The position numbers and the translations under genes are program-made. Of a stretch of DNA of 64,000 nucleotides, positions 24,115 through 37,240 are shown piece after piece. Origin of the DNA: Nemania diffusa. Lineage: Eukaryota > Ascomycota > Sordariomycetes > Xylariales > Xylariaceae. The DNA is taken from NCBI GenBank assembly GCA_038501195.1, contig JBBPUQ010000001.1:186001-250000 (forward strand), read 5' to 3'. How positions within the stretch are numbered: the first letter of the stretch is position 1; the number at the start of each line of letters is the position of its first letter. The notes under the pieces were generated by a model. The model searched no databases and was not told the DNA's origin. It saw only the letters and a program-made list of their open reading frames with translations.

Positions 24115-27100
24115 TTAATTAGTAGTTGTAAAATATATTATAAATTAGCAAAAGTAAAAATAAAGCTAGCTTAAAGTTTAATTAAACTTGATAAGTTTTT
24201 ATATTGTACTTTAAAATTTTTGCTTTGTATAAATTAAGTAATTTTTATATAATAAAGTTTAAAATAAAAAATCAAGTTTAACTATTGTACTAAAATATAT
24301 TTTGTAGTATTATAAAGTTTTAAATATAAAAAATAATACTAAAAGTAATAGTATATAATTATATTAAATTATTTATTATATAATAGCTAAATAACAAAAT
24401 TTTTTTATTTTTTATTTTATATTTTTAATTACTATAATATCGAAACAGTTGTATAACAAAAAAGAACTTTTTATTGTATATAATAATAATAACTAGTATA
24501 ACAAAATTGCTTTTAATTATAAACTTTTAAAATATTATATATAAAAATATATTAATATTTAACTATAAAATTAAAAGCTTAATATTATAACAGTAATATT
24601 AATTATATTTAATATTTAAATAGTTTGTTATATTATTAAATATAAATATTTGAATTTAATTAGTTAATTGTTATAAAAATTATATATTAAAAACTTTAAA
24701 TATTAAGCATATAAAATATAAAATTAAATAAATAAATTAATTTAATAAAAATTGTTTAATATTTTAAAACAAAAAAATATATGATATAATAGTAACAATA
24801 GTATAAAATAACAAGTAAAATTTATATAAATTATATAAAGTTAATATTTGTTTAATAATAATAAATAAGCTTTTTTTTTAATTATTTAATCGATTTTACT
24901 ATTTTTTATATAAATATTTAATTTATTAACTTTAAATTAATAGCTTTGTATAACTATAAATAATATAAATATATTTTAATTAAAATTAATATAGCTAAAA
25001 TTAATTTTAAATATATATTTTTAAATACTTATAAAAAAAAACAATAAATTGTTTATATAACTAATTATTAAATATAAATATATTTTTAACTTTATATATT
25101 AATATATAATAATTATTAGCTATAAACTAAATTTTTAACTAGTTTATAAATATTTTATAATATATTACTTTTTATATATTTTTAAATAATAGTTTTATAT
25201 TTATATAATATTTGATTTAACAATATTAAATATATTTTTTAAGTTATTTTTAATTTAAAATATATAAAACAAAATAATTTTATTAAAAAAGTATGCTATT
25301 TTTTAAAAAATATAAAAAAAAAAAAAAAACTACTTTAGTAAATTGTACAATTTGTTATATAATAAAGCATAATTATTTATTAGTATATACTAATAACTTA
25401 AAATAACAAAAAACTAATATTATGTTATTTTTTTAACAATATTAAAAAATTATATAAAAAACTTTTATATATATAATATTAAACTAAAAAAAATATAAAA
25501 CAAAATCTATTATATAATAAATATTTATTTTAATATTAATATAAACTATAGCTAATATTAAATTAATTAAACTAATATTACTTTTATATAAACTAAAAAA
25601 AAAAACTTTAATTTATTTGTTTATAATATATTTAATATTATAATTATAAAACTTATAAAAGTATAACAAGTTTTTAATATAAACTATTAAAATAAAATTT
25701 AATTTAATATAATTGTTATATAAATATATTAAAATATATTAAAATTAATAATAGTTTTAATATTTTAAAAACTTAGATATAAAAGCTTTTTTATTAATTT
25801 ATAAATTTATTTTTAAATACTAAACAAAAATAAATTAAAATATTTTATATAAAAAATAAACGATATATATTTTATTAATTAAAAATATTATTAAAACAAT
25901 TTTATAAAAAGTTTTTAATTTAAAAATATATAAAAATTTTTAAATTTGTTTAATATTTAATAAAATTTTATATAATTAAAAAAGCAACTTATTTAAAACT
26001 TTTGTATAAATAAAAAATGTTTTATATATAAAAAGCTAAATTATTAATTAATTAACTATATATTTTAAAAAAAAGCTTATATTAAAAATATATATTTTAA
26101 TTTATATAAAACAATTTTTAATTATGTATTAATGTTTAATTAGTTTTTAGTATATTTTATAAAATATAAAAAGTATGTTAAATTAAAATCGGACAAAAAT
26201 AACTAAAAAATCAACAAAAAATAAAAAAATCAATTAATTTAGTTTTTTATAAACAATATATTTATATATTATATAATAAATAAAAATATTTAAAATTAAA
26301 GTATTATTATTTTGTTTAATTAGTTTATATTAAATAATTAATATTATATAAAATATTAAAGTAAACTATAAAATATAAGCGCTTTTAATTATTTAATAAT
26401 AAAAAAAACATAACTAAAAATTTATTTTTAAATATATTTTTATATAAAAATAAATTAAATATTAAAAATAGTATATATTTATTTTAATAATAGTTATATA
26501 ATTATTATAATTAATACTATATAAATAAAAAATATACTAAATATAATAACTTATTATATTTTTAATATAGCAATATTATTTTTGTTTTTTTTTAAAAATA
26601 CCGATTATTTAAAAATATATTTTAATAATATAAAAAATTTAATTATATAATATAATAAAAAAACTATTTTTGTTATATACAAATAAAAATATTTATTTTT
26701 TAATATAAGTTTATAAAAAGTTAATATATATTTTATAAAAATAAAACTTTAATAGTTATATTGCTATTTTAAATATTTTTATATAAAATATTTATATAAA
26801 ATATTTAATTATATAAAATATAATATAAATTATTTAATTTTAAAAAAGATTTAAAAGTTTTGTTATTATTATTAATTGTATAATTAAACATTTTAACGTT
26901 TTAAGTTTTTAATTAAAAACAATTGCAATTTTAATTATAAAGTAATAATTAATGCTATATAAATAAACAGTAAATAAGTTTTTTATATTATTAATATTGC
27001 AACATTTTTTTAAGCAGTAATATTTTTAAAATTTATATTTATATATTATATATAAAAAGTACTGTATAAATATTAAATTAATATATATTAAAAACTATTA

Positions 27101-29739
27101 AACTATATTATTTATAATTTAAATATTAACTTTTTATTTAAAAAATTTTAAAACTATATATAAATAATAAATATATAATATTATATAATATTTGTTAAAA
27201 CTTATTAAATAGTAAATAAAATAAAAAAAACATATAAACTATTTTAATATATATATAATATTTTTAAAACAAAAATAAACTATTATATAAAATAAAAGTT
27301 AATTTTATAAATAATAATTAAAGTTTTAAATAATATTGTAAAACTAAATAATTTTATATTTATTTTATTAATTTTTAATATATATTTAAAAGTTAATTAA
27401 AATTTACTTTTATTATTAAATATTATATAAAAAGTTAAAGCAATAAAAAAAGCAATAAAAATATTATATAAAAAATGTATAAAAGTCGAAATCAATTATA
27501 CAATTAATAAATATAATAGTTTAGCTATATATAATATATTTTTATTACTTTTAAAAAACGAAGTATTTATATAAAAAAAAAAACAAAACTAAAATAAACT
27601 ATATAAAATTTAATCGATTAAAAAATCAGATATTATTGTTGATTTAATAAACAGTTTAATATATTTTTAATATATACAAATAAAACTTTATTACTATATA
27701 AAAAAAATACAATTATTAAAAAATTAAAAAATAAATTTAATAAAAGTTTAATACTTTTAAATTTTTATTATATAAAAAAAATACAATAAATTAAAAAAAA
27801 ATATAAATATATATATAACTTTTATATAATAAATTAGCTATAGTTTTTTTATAATAAAAAAACAAAAAATATATATACTAATAATAAAACTGCAAAAAAA
27901 TAACATAATTAATATATTTAAAGCGCTATTTAAAAAATTAAACGTTATTAAAATTAACAACTTTATTATATAAAAAATATTCTAATTTATTAAATATAAT
28001 TAAATAAAATATAAAAATATTTAAATCTTTAAGTTTTATTTTATATAAAAAGTTAAAAAAAAAACAACTAAGCTATATAAAAAGTTAAAACTTATTATAT
28101 AAAAGTATAACAATTTTTAAAAAAAATTAATACTTATTTAATTTTTGATTATTTAGTAAATAAACTAAAAATTACTGCTTATATTTAAATTTTTATTAAT
28201 TTGCAACTATAATGTTTTAAATAAACTTTAAAATATTATATAAATATATATATAATTAAAAAATAAACTAGCAAAAAAAATCTTTATATAATTATTAACT
28301 AAACTAAAATTCAAATATTTTAAAAATATTATTTTAAAAATTATATAATTACTATATAAACTAGCTAAATTAAAACTATATTAGTTTAAAATATATTATT
28401 AATATTACTACAAAAAACTTGATATATTTATATTTATATATAACTTATACTTTTTGTATACAATAAAATAAACTAATGATTTTAATATTATAAATTTATA
28501 AATAAATAATATATTTAGTTTTGTTATATTGAATTTTTTAGTAAAAAAAAAACATAAACTATAATAAGTTAGCTTTTATATAAAACTAAAAAAAACACTT
28601 TGATTAAATTACTTAATTAAATTTAATAATAAACAAATTATTTTATTATATAAAAATAATATAATTTTAACTTAAAAAAACTAAAATAATTAACTAGTTT
28701 TAATTAATTATTATATAAAAAAAGCTGTTTAAAAATATATTTTATAATATATATAAAAAATATATATTAGTAGTATTTATTAACTAAAAGTTATATATAA
28801 TTTATTAGTAACTATATAAATAATTAACTTTTAATTAAACAATATTAAAAATTTAAATCAAAAAATTTAATAGTAAATAAATAATTTTAATTGTAAATTA
28901 ATTTTTGTATTACTAGATTTAAATTATATAAAATTATTTATATTTACTAATAAATTATTTATAAACAATATAGATATAATTTTATAGCTTAAATTTATTA
29001 TTATATTAATAATAAAACAATATATAAAAAATAATTTAAGTTTTAAAATTATTAATAATATTATATATTAAAATTTAAACAAATATAAAAAAGTTATTTA
29101 TAATATATTTATAAGTAAATTATATAATATAGTTAATAGTTTTAATAATATAATTATTTTATATATAACAATTTAGCAAATTTTAACTATATTAAAAATT
29201 ATTTCAATTTTAGCAGTTTTATATTTAAACTTAAAATTTTTATATAACTATTTAGTTAAATTTAAAACAATATAAAAAAAACAGTTTATAATTAATATTA
29301 TATTACTTTATAAATTGTACAAAAAGAAAAAAATCTCTAAAATATAATAAATAAATAGCGTTAACAATTTTACTGATATATTTATAAAATAAAAACTAAA
29401 CTAAATATTTAAAACTTTAATATTTATTAATAAACTTATTATATAAATTGAAATATTAATAAACAAAATAAAAACAAATATATAATAAAAAAACAACTAT
29501 TGTATAAAAACTGCTTTTTCTTTGTATAAAAAAGCATGTACTTAAAATATTATAAAAGACCTACTTTTAACAAACAAGTTTTAGTAATATAGCAGTAATA
29601 TATATAGTATTTACTATATATTCTAAGTTCAATTTTTAGCTAAAATATATACAGTTTTAAGTTTATATTAATTATAAATTTAAAGCTGTGTTAATTTTTT
29701 TTTTTTCTGTTGTATATATTTAGAACTATTTATATATAA

Positions 29740-29930
29740 TATAGCTTTATTTTATATTAACAGCTATATATATATACAATATATTTCTATTTTATATTAA
29801 CAGTTATATATATATATAATATATTTTTATTATATATTAACAGTTATATATATATACAATATATATTTATTATATATTAACTGATATATATATATATAAT
29901 ATATTTTTATTTTAAATCAACTAATAAATA
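29740..29930. repeat. Minisatellite in the Copia-B 3' region
   Basis: About four to five units of roughly 40 bp, each containing a TATATTAACAG-like block followed by a TA run and an ATATATTT block. It lies between the presumed end of the polyprotein and the 3' LTR. The function is unknown; tandem repeats in retrotransposon untranslated regions are known in other lineages. Confidence 0.65.
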
Positions 29931-30130
29931 TATATATAACAAACTTTTGTATTTAAAAAAAAGTCGAAAAATATATATATATTTAACAATTTATATATAA
30001 TATAAAATATTTTAATATATATATATATAAAAAACATTTATATAATATATATAAAAAAAACATTGTTGAAAAAAACTAAAAAATTAAATTTGTTATTTTT
30101 TAACTACTGTATAAAAAGTAAAATGAAACT

Positions 30131-30161
<31 letters not shown>

Positions 30162-30731
30162 GTTTTTATAAGCTACGCTAAAAACAACAAACGCTATATA
30201 AACGCTAAACATATATACTGTATGCATTTTTTTAAAAATTAAAAACTTGATAATATTTAGTAAATAATATATTAATATAGCATTAATAACTATTTTAAAA
30301 GTTGTTAATATAAAACAATATAACTAAATTTTAGTTTTAAATTAAAAAAGCTTAAAAATATCCTTTTTAATATATGAACTTTGCTTAAATATTTATAAAA
30401 ACATTTAAAACTAATATTTAAAAAAAAATATTGATAAAAAAACAGTATAAATAACACTTTTTTTAATTTATTATACAATTAAATATATCAGCTAAAAATA
30501 TATAAAAAAATTTATTTGTATAAAAGTAAATGTATATTTATATAAAACAACTATATAAAAGCTCAATAGATTTAGTTTTTAATTAAAAAACTATATATTT
30601 TTACTATATTATTATTTTTAGTTTAAATAAAATTTTAAAATTATAACATACTGCTTAAAAAAGCAAACATAAAATAAAAGTAAACAGTAGTTATTATATT
30701 ATTGCTGCTACTATTATATAACAAATATATA

Positions 30732-30746
30732 TATATAAATAAATAA

Positions 30747-30805
<59 letters not shown>

Positions 30806-30835
30806 ATATATAAATAAATAAATAAACAAATAAAC
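30732..30835. repeat. TA/TAAATAAA microsatellite
   Basis: A dinucleotide TA run of more than 50 bp with interspersed ATAAATAA units, inside the 3' non-coding part of Copia-B. A separate poly-T run lies near 30,134-30,161. Confidence 0.7.
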
Positions 30836-31373
30836 AAATATATAAAAAAAAAACGAAAAAAAAAAAATAAAAATAAATAAAAATTAACTAAATATTTATA
30901 CTTAAAATTTTATGCTATATAAACTAACATTTCAACTAATATTGTTTATTTTTTTTATATAATATTTAATATTTTTTTTTTTTATATAGCAATTATTTAT
31001 TAAATAAACAAGTTAACAAATAATTACTAATTAATTAATTATATAAAATTTATTAAATTAACTATTAATAATTTATTGTAAATTTTATTATTATATAAAA
31101 AAGTTATTTTTAATAAATTAACTATAACTAATAATTTAATAAATAGCAACTTATTATTTTAATTAATTAAAAGTGTTATATAATATATAAACTAATTTAA
31201 TATAATAAATAATAAAGTTATATTATTTATATATAGCTATAAAATAATTGATTTATTATATAATAAAACTAAGTTACTATAAAATATGTTATTTTTTTGT
31301 TTTTTATTTTTTTGTTTTTTATTTTTTTGTTTTTATATAATACTTAGTTATAACTAAAAAAAAAAAAAGCTAA

Positions 31374-31639
31374 TATTAAAATATTAATATTAGTTATAAC
31401 TGTATATTATAGTTTATATAGTATAATATTTATACTATAGTTATATAAATAAATATATAGTTATATAAACAAATATTTACTTTATATATTAGTAGAAATT
31501 TTATTTATAATAAAATCTCTAGCTATATAAAAAAACTTTTTTTAAATTTAATTATTAATATAAATATAATATAACTAGCTTTATATTTTATTTATATATA
31601 ATTTATATATATTATTGTATATATATAGCTTATTTAACA
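31374..31639 (+). repeat. Copia-B 3' LTR
   Basis: 266 bp, ending TTATTTAACA at 31,639. It is mutated to almost pure A+T relative to the 5' LTR, nearly all by C-to-T and G-to-A changes. It is followed by the ATATT target duplication and the remainder of the interrupted Copia-A LTR. Confidence 0.85.
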
Positions 31640-34600
31640 ATATTTAATATATATATATAAATTTTATTAAATTATTAGTTTAATATTAAAAAAATTTTTT
31701 TTTGTATAATAACTTCAGTTTTAATATTAACTAATTTTTTGTTATTTTTTTTACTGTTTAATTAATTTATATATATTTTTATTTATATAATTAGTTTATT
31801 TATATTAATTAGTTTTTTTAATATTTAATTAAATATTTCTTTTATATAAATATTTATTAAATTATTTTTATTATTAATTTAATATATTTTTATAATTTTG
31901 CAATTTTTGTATATTTTTTAAAATAATATAATATTAATTATAAGTTGTTTTTTTTATATAGTTTTTAATTTAATTAAATATTTATACAAAAATTTAAAAT
32001 TAATATATATAACTAATAATATAATTAATAATTTTATTATATAAATAATTTTTTAAAAAATTATATTAAATATAATAATATAATTAAATTTATTAATTAT
32101 ATTATATAATTTATTTGCTAATATATTATATATAACTTATTTATATTTAATTAAATTTTAATAAATAATATTACTTTTAATTATAAAAATATTTTTTATA
32201 TAGTTTTTATTAATTAATATAATTATAAATCCGATTTAAAAATTTAAATTTTAGTTATTTATAAATACTTTATTAATAAAAATAAAAATCTTTATATAAT
32301 TAAAATTTAAAAGTATATAGTATAGTTTTTATTATATATTATCGATTTGTTATTATATTTATATATTTAATATTTTAATGTTATTTTTTAATAGTTTTTA
32401 AATTTATATAGTAATTAATAAATTATATAATATTTTTAATTAATATATTAATATAATATATATATTTTAAATTTATTAAATAATATATTATTAAAAATAA
32501 TTTTTTATATAAAAGTTAATAATATATAATTGTTTAGTTTATTTTTATTAAATAAAAAAAAATTTTTATTTATTTATTTAAATTTTATTTTTATTAAATT
32601 TAATAAAATGTTTAAATATTAATTTTGTTTTTAATTTTATATAAAATAATAGTTTAGTTTTTTTTTTATATAAAAACTTTTTAAATATAATATTAAAAAT
32701 ATTATTTATTTAAAATTTTATAATTATAAATTTATTAAGTTTTTTTTTAATATATAATAAATATAAGTTATATATAAACATTTTTATATTTAATTTTTAA
32801 TAATAATATTTATAATAAATTTTATATTAATATAATTTTAATTTAATTAATTTATATAATAGTTATATAATTTAAAATATAATGTTTATTAAATATTTGT
32901 TTTTTAGTTTTTTTAATAAATAAATATAAATTTTTTAATTTAATTTATTATATAATTATATATATATTTAAAAAATATTTTATAATTTTATATATATATT
33001 ATAGTTTTAAATTAATAATAGTTTTAAAATTATAATAAATTATTAATTTATATATTAAATTATTAATTGTTATATAAAAATTTAAATTTTATTATTATTT
33101 TTATAACTTTATATAATTAATTTAAACTTTTTATATAGTTTAATTATTTTATTTTTAATTTTTTATACAAGTTTAATTTAAAAAATTTTTATTTAATTAT
33201 ATTAATTTAAATTATATTATATAAATTAAAATATATTTTAAATTGTTAATATATTTATTTTAGTTATATTTAATTATTTAAAAAATATATTAAATATAAT
33301 AATTATATTGTTTTATTTTAATTATATAATTAAAATATAATTATTGATTTTTTTTAATATAAAATATTAATTATTAATAAATATAAATAACTTTTTTAAT
33401 TTATTTTTATATTAAAATTATAATTATTTAATAATTTAATAAAAGTTATATAAAAAAATTTTTTTTTTATATAATAAATTAAATATAACTTTTTATTAAT
33501 AATATAATTTAATTTATATATAATAAAACTTAATTAGTTTATTTATTATATTAACTATAATGTTATAATTTTTAATTATAAAAATTTTATATAATTTTAT
33601 TTAACTTTTTTGTTTTTTTTATATTATAATTTTATTTTAAAAAAATAAAAAAAATATTTTATATAATAATATTAATTTATTTTTAGTTTATATAGCTTAA
33701 TTAATATTAATTTTTATATAAATATTTTTTAATATTTTTATAGTTTTTTATATAGTTTTTATTTTTTAAATAATTTTTAATAAAAAAAATAAATTGCTAT
33801 TAATTTTAAAATAAACTTTAAAAACTAATAAAATAAATATAAAATTATTTAGTTTAATTATATTATTTAAAGCTTTAATAATTATTTATAATATTGTTTT
33901 TTTATTTATATAATAATTGATTTTTTTATATAAAATATTAAATATATAATAAAATAATATATATATTTATTTAATTTTTTTAATAGTTTAATATATTTTA
34001 ATAAATATTTTTTTATATAAAGTATTAATTAATTATATATTATTATAAAATTTTTTAAATAAAAAATTTATATTAAAATTATATATAATATAATTAAATA
34101 GTTTTTAATATATTAAAATTTAATATTAATATAATATGTTTTAAATATTATATATATTTAAAAGTTTTAAAAATTTAATTATTTAAAACAAAATATTTAT
34201 ATTAATTATATATAAAATTAATTATTTGTTAATTTATATAACATTAATAATAATTTTATAATTAAAATTATATTTATTTTTTAATAAAAATTTAAATTTT
34301 TTTAAAATTTAATTATATAATTAGTAATAATAATAAAATTTTTTAATTTTTTAAAATATTAAAATATTAATATTATTATATTTAATTTTTTATAATAATT
34401 TTATAAGTTTTTTTATATAAAAATATTTAAATTAACAATATAATTTTTAAAATTTTTGTTTTATAAAATAATTTGCAATTTTTAATTAGCTAATATTAAA
34501 AAATAAATATTTTTATTTTTATATAATTAATATTATTATATTATTTTATTATATAATTATATTTTATATATTATTAAAATAAATATATAATTAATTTATA

Positions 34601-36932
34601 TTTTATAATAATAATAAAAATAAAATTAATATATTTAAAATATAAAATTTAATTAATTTAATTAATATTAATATAATTATAATATTTATAGTTTTAAAAC
34701 TTTTAATATTATTAAATTAAATTATTATATTGTTTAAAGTTTAATTTATTTATATAAAAAAGTTTTTTTATATAAAAGTTTTAATTTAAACTTTTTTAAT
34801 AGTTAAAACTTTAATTATATTAATATTTTATAAAATATTTTAATATTTTATATTATATTAACTATTTAAATAAAAATTATTTAATATTAATATTTAGTTT
34901 TAAATATATATGTTTTTTTTTATTATATAATAAAAATATATTAAATTTATTAAAAATTAAACTATTTTATTTTTAATTTTAAAATTTAAATTATTATTAA
35001 ATTTATTATTATATAAAAAGTTTTTATTATTTTTATAGTTTAATATAAATATATTATATTTTTTATATAATAAAACTTTTTATTTTAAAATATTATATAT
35101 AGTAAAATATTGCTTTTTTATTTTTGATTTTTTTTATTAGTTATAATTAATAAATTAACAATTAAACTTTTTGTAAATAAAGTATTTTTTGTTATTTTTG
35201 TTATTTTTATTATATAATTGCTATAATTTTTAGCAAAATTTTTTTTAAAAGCTATAATTATATAATTATTTTAAATATTTAATATTATATTAATTATTAA
35301 TAAAATAAACATTTGTTATATAATAATAGTTTATTTTTTAATTAAAAAAAATTTGCAATATTAATTATAAATTAAAAAATAAAACTTTATATATTAGTTT
35401 TTAACTAATTAAAGCAAATTTAAATTTAAATATATTAAAATATATTTATATAACTGTTATATAAAATAATATTTTTTTATAATAATTAAATTTTAAAATA
35501 TATTATATAAATTAAAATTTGTTAATTATAGTTTTTAATATTTTAAATATTATTTTTGTTAAATTGTTTTATTTTATTTATATAAAAATAATAATAGTTT
35601 AATTAATTTAATATTAATTATAATTAATTATTATATTAAAATAATTATTAAATATTATATAAATTTTGTTTTATTTATATATTAAATTAATATAATTAAA
35701 ATAATATTATTTAACTTTTTTTTTTAATATAAAAAAAAATATTATATAATATTCTTTTTTAGTAATTTTAAATTAATAATATATTGAAATAAAAATTTAA
35801 GCTTTATTATATAATATATTATATAATTTATTACTATAGTTTTAATTAAATTGTTATATTTTAATAAATATAGTAAATTAAGCTATTTTAATTAAATTAT
35901 TAAAAATAATTTAAATAAAAAAAAATTTATATAATCGATTTTTATATATAAAAAAAAGCATAAAATATATAATAAAAATTTTAAAAATAAATATAAATTT
36001 TTAAATTTTTGTTTATATAAAAAAAATAAATACTTAATTATTTATATTAAATATTACAATAAATATTAGTATTATTAGCTTTAATATAGCTAATTATAGT
36101 ATTAAATAATCTGTTTATACAATTAAAAGTTCTAATATATTTATTAATATAAATATTAGAATTAAAGTTATTTATATAACATATATATATATTTTTTTTT
36201 TGTTTTATATAAAACAACTAGCTTTATAAGCTTTTTGTTTAAAAACGATTTTTAAAATTAAACATCTGCTTTTTATTTAAATATAATAAATAGTTTTGTT
36301 TTAAACAAACAGCTAATATAAAAAAATTAATATATAATTTAACTGTTAAAATTTATTTTAATTAATTGTATAAAATAATCGCTTTTAATTTTCAATTGTA
36401 TATAGTTCAACAAATATTAAACTATATATATAGTTATATATATTTTTTTAAACAGCTTGTTTAAATCGATTATAATATTTTACTATTTTAAATCAGTTTT
36501 TTTTTTTTAAATTTTAAATAAAATAGTACTTTTTTTGTTTATATTTTTGTATATAAGCTTGTTATTAAAATCTTTATAGTTTAAAATAGTAAAAAATACA
36601 AGTTTTAATGCAAATATAACAGCTTAAAATAATTTTACTATTATTGCAGTAATAAAGTTTTTTGCAACTTTATTTACTATTTAGCTATTTAATTATACAA
36701 AAACAAAGTTAATATATTATATAATGTTTTGCTGCTATAATATATTAAGTTTTTGTTTATACAGTAATTTAAATTAACATATTTTCTATTTTTGTAATAA
36801 AAATTACTATATTTCTTTTTTTATTGTATAAAAAGTTTAAAAATTAAACACAAAAACTACTTTTAACAAATAGCGTCGATTTTATTTTTTTACTTTATTA
36901 ATTTGTAATTATATTTAGCAACTATTAATTAG

Positions 36933-37240
36933 TATTAATAGAACTTTTTATATATATATATATAAAAAGATTTAAAATAATCTATGAAATTTAAAGTCTA
37001 TTTTTAAGTTTTAAAGTTTTATATTAATTTGTATATATATTTTACAAAAAAAAGTACAACTAAAAAAGTTATACATAAGTTATTTATATATATATATACA
37101 TAAGACTTATAGGACTTATAAATCCTAGTGGGTTTTTATATTTCTTATCTATTTGATTACTTAATAAAAATCCTAGTCCAAGTTCTAGTTGTACACATTT
37201 AATACATACATACAAATCCTATTAAATTATTAGTTCAACA
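36933..37240 (-). repeat. Copia-A copy 3 LTR (5' LTR of a minus-strand element)
   Basis: 308 bp. Read on the minus strand it begins TGTTGAACTAATAATTTAAT. It is the best-preserved Copia-A LTR in the window and the best guide to the pre-RIP sequence. Confidence 0.85.

Larger units (their letters stand above)
23849..31639 (+). mobile_element. Copia-B, Ty1/Copia-like LTR retrotransposon nested in a Copia-A LTR
   Basis: LTRs of 266 bp (23,849-24,114 and 31,374-31,639) are bounded by ATATT on both sides (23,844-23,848 and 31,640-31,644). Total length is 7,791 bp. The left LTR retains unmutated words (TGCAGTATTTGTACTGCAG) where the right one has only A and T, a direct view of RIP. A purine run (A13, then GC) lies just before the right LTR and can serve as polypurine tract, giving plus orientation. 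Near 29,355-29,390 the frame reads NSVNNFTDIFIK, resembling the terminal RNase H-region motif of Copia polyproteins. About 1.9 kb of non-coding A+T sequence with tandem repeats follows before the right LTR. All long frames are destroyed. Confidence 0.85.
23582..37240 (-). mobile_element. Copia-A copy 3, split by Copia-B
   Basis: It lies opposite in orientation to copies 1 and 2. The right-hand LTR is 36,933-37,240 (308 bp). The left-hand LTR is 23,582-23,848 plus 31,645-31,685, which add up to exactly 308 bp once Copia-B and its 5-bp duplication are removed. The element is flanked by ATAGT on both sides (23,577-23,581 and 37,241-37,245). Internal sequence 31,686-36,932 is the reverse complement of the copy 1 interior, recognisable at both ends. 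It keeps more C and G than the other copies, notably in the right LTR (CCTAGTCCAAGTTCTAG). No open frame survives. Confidence 0.85.
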
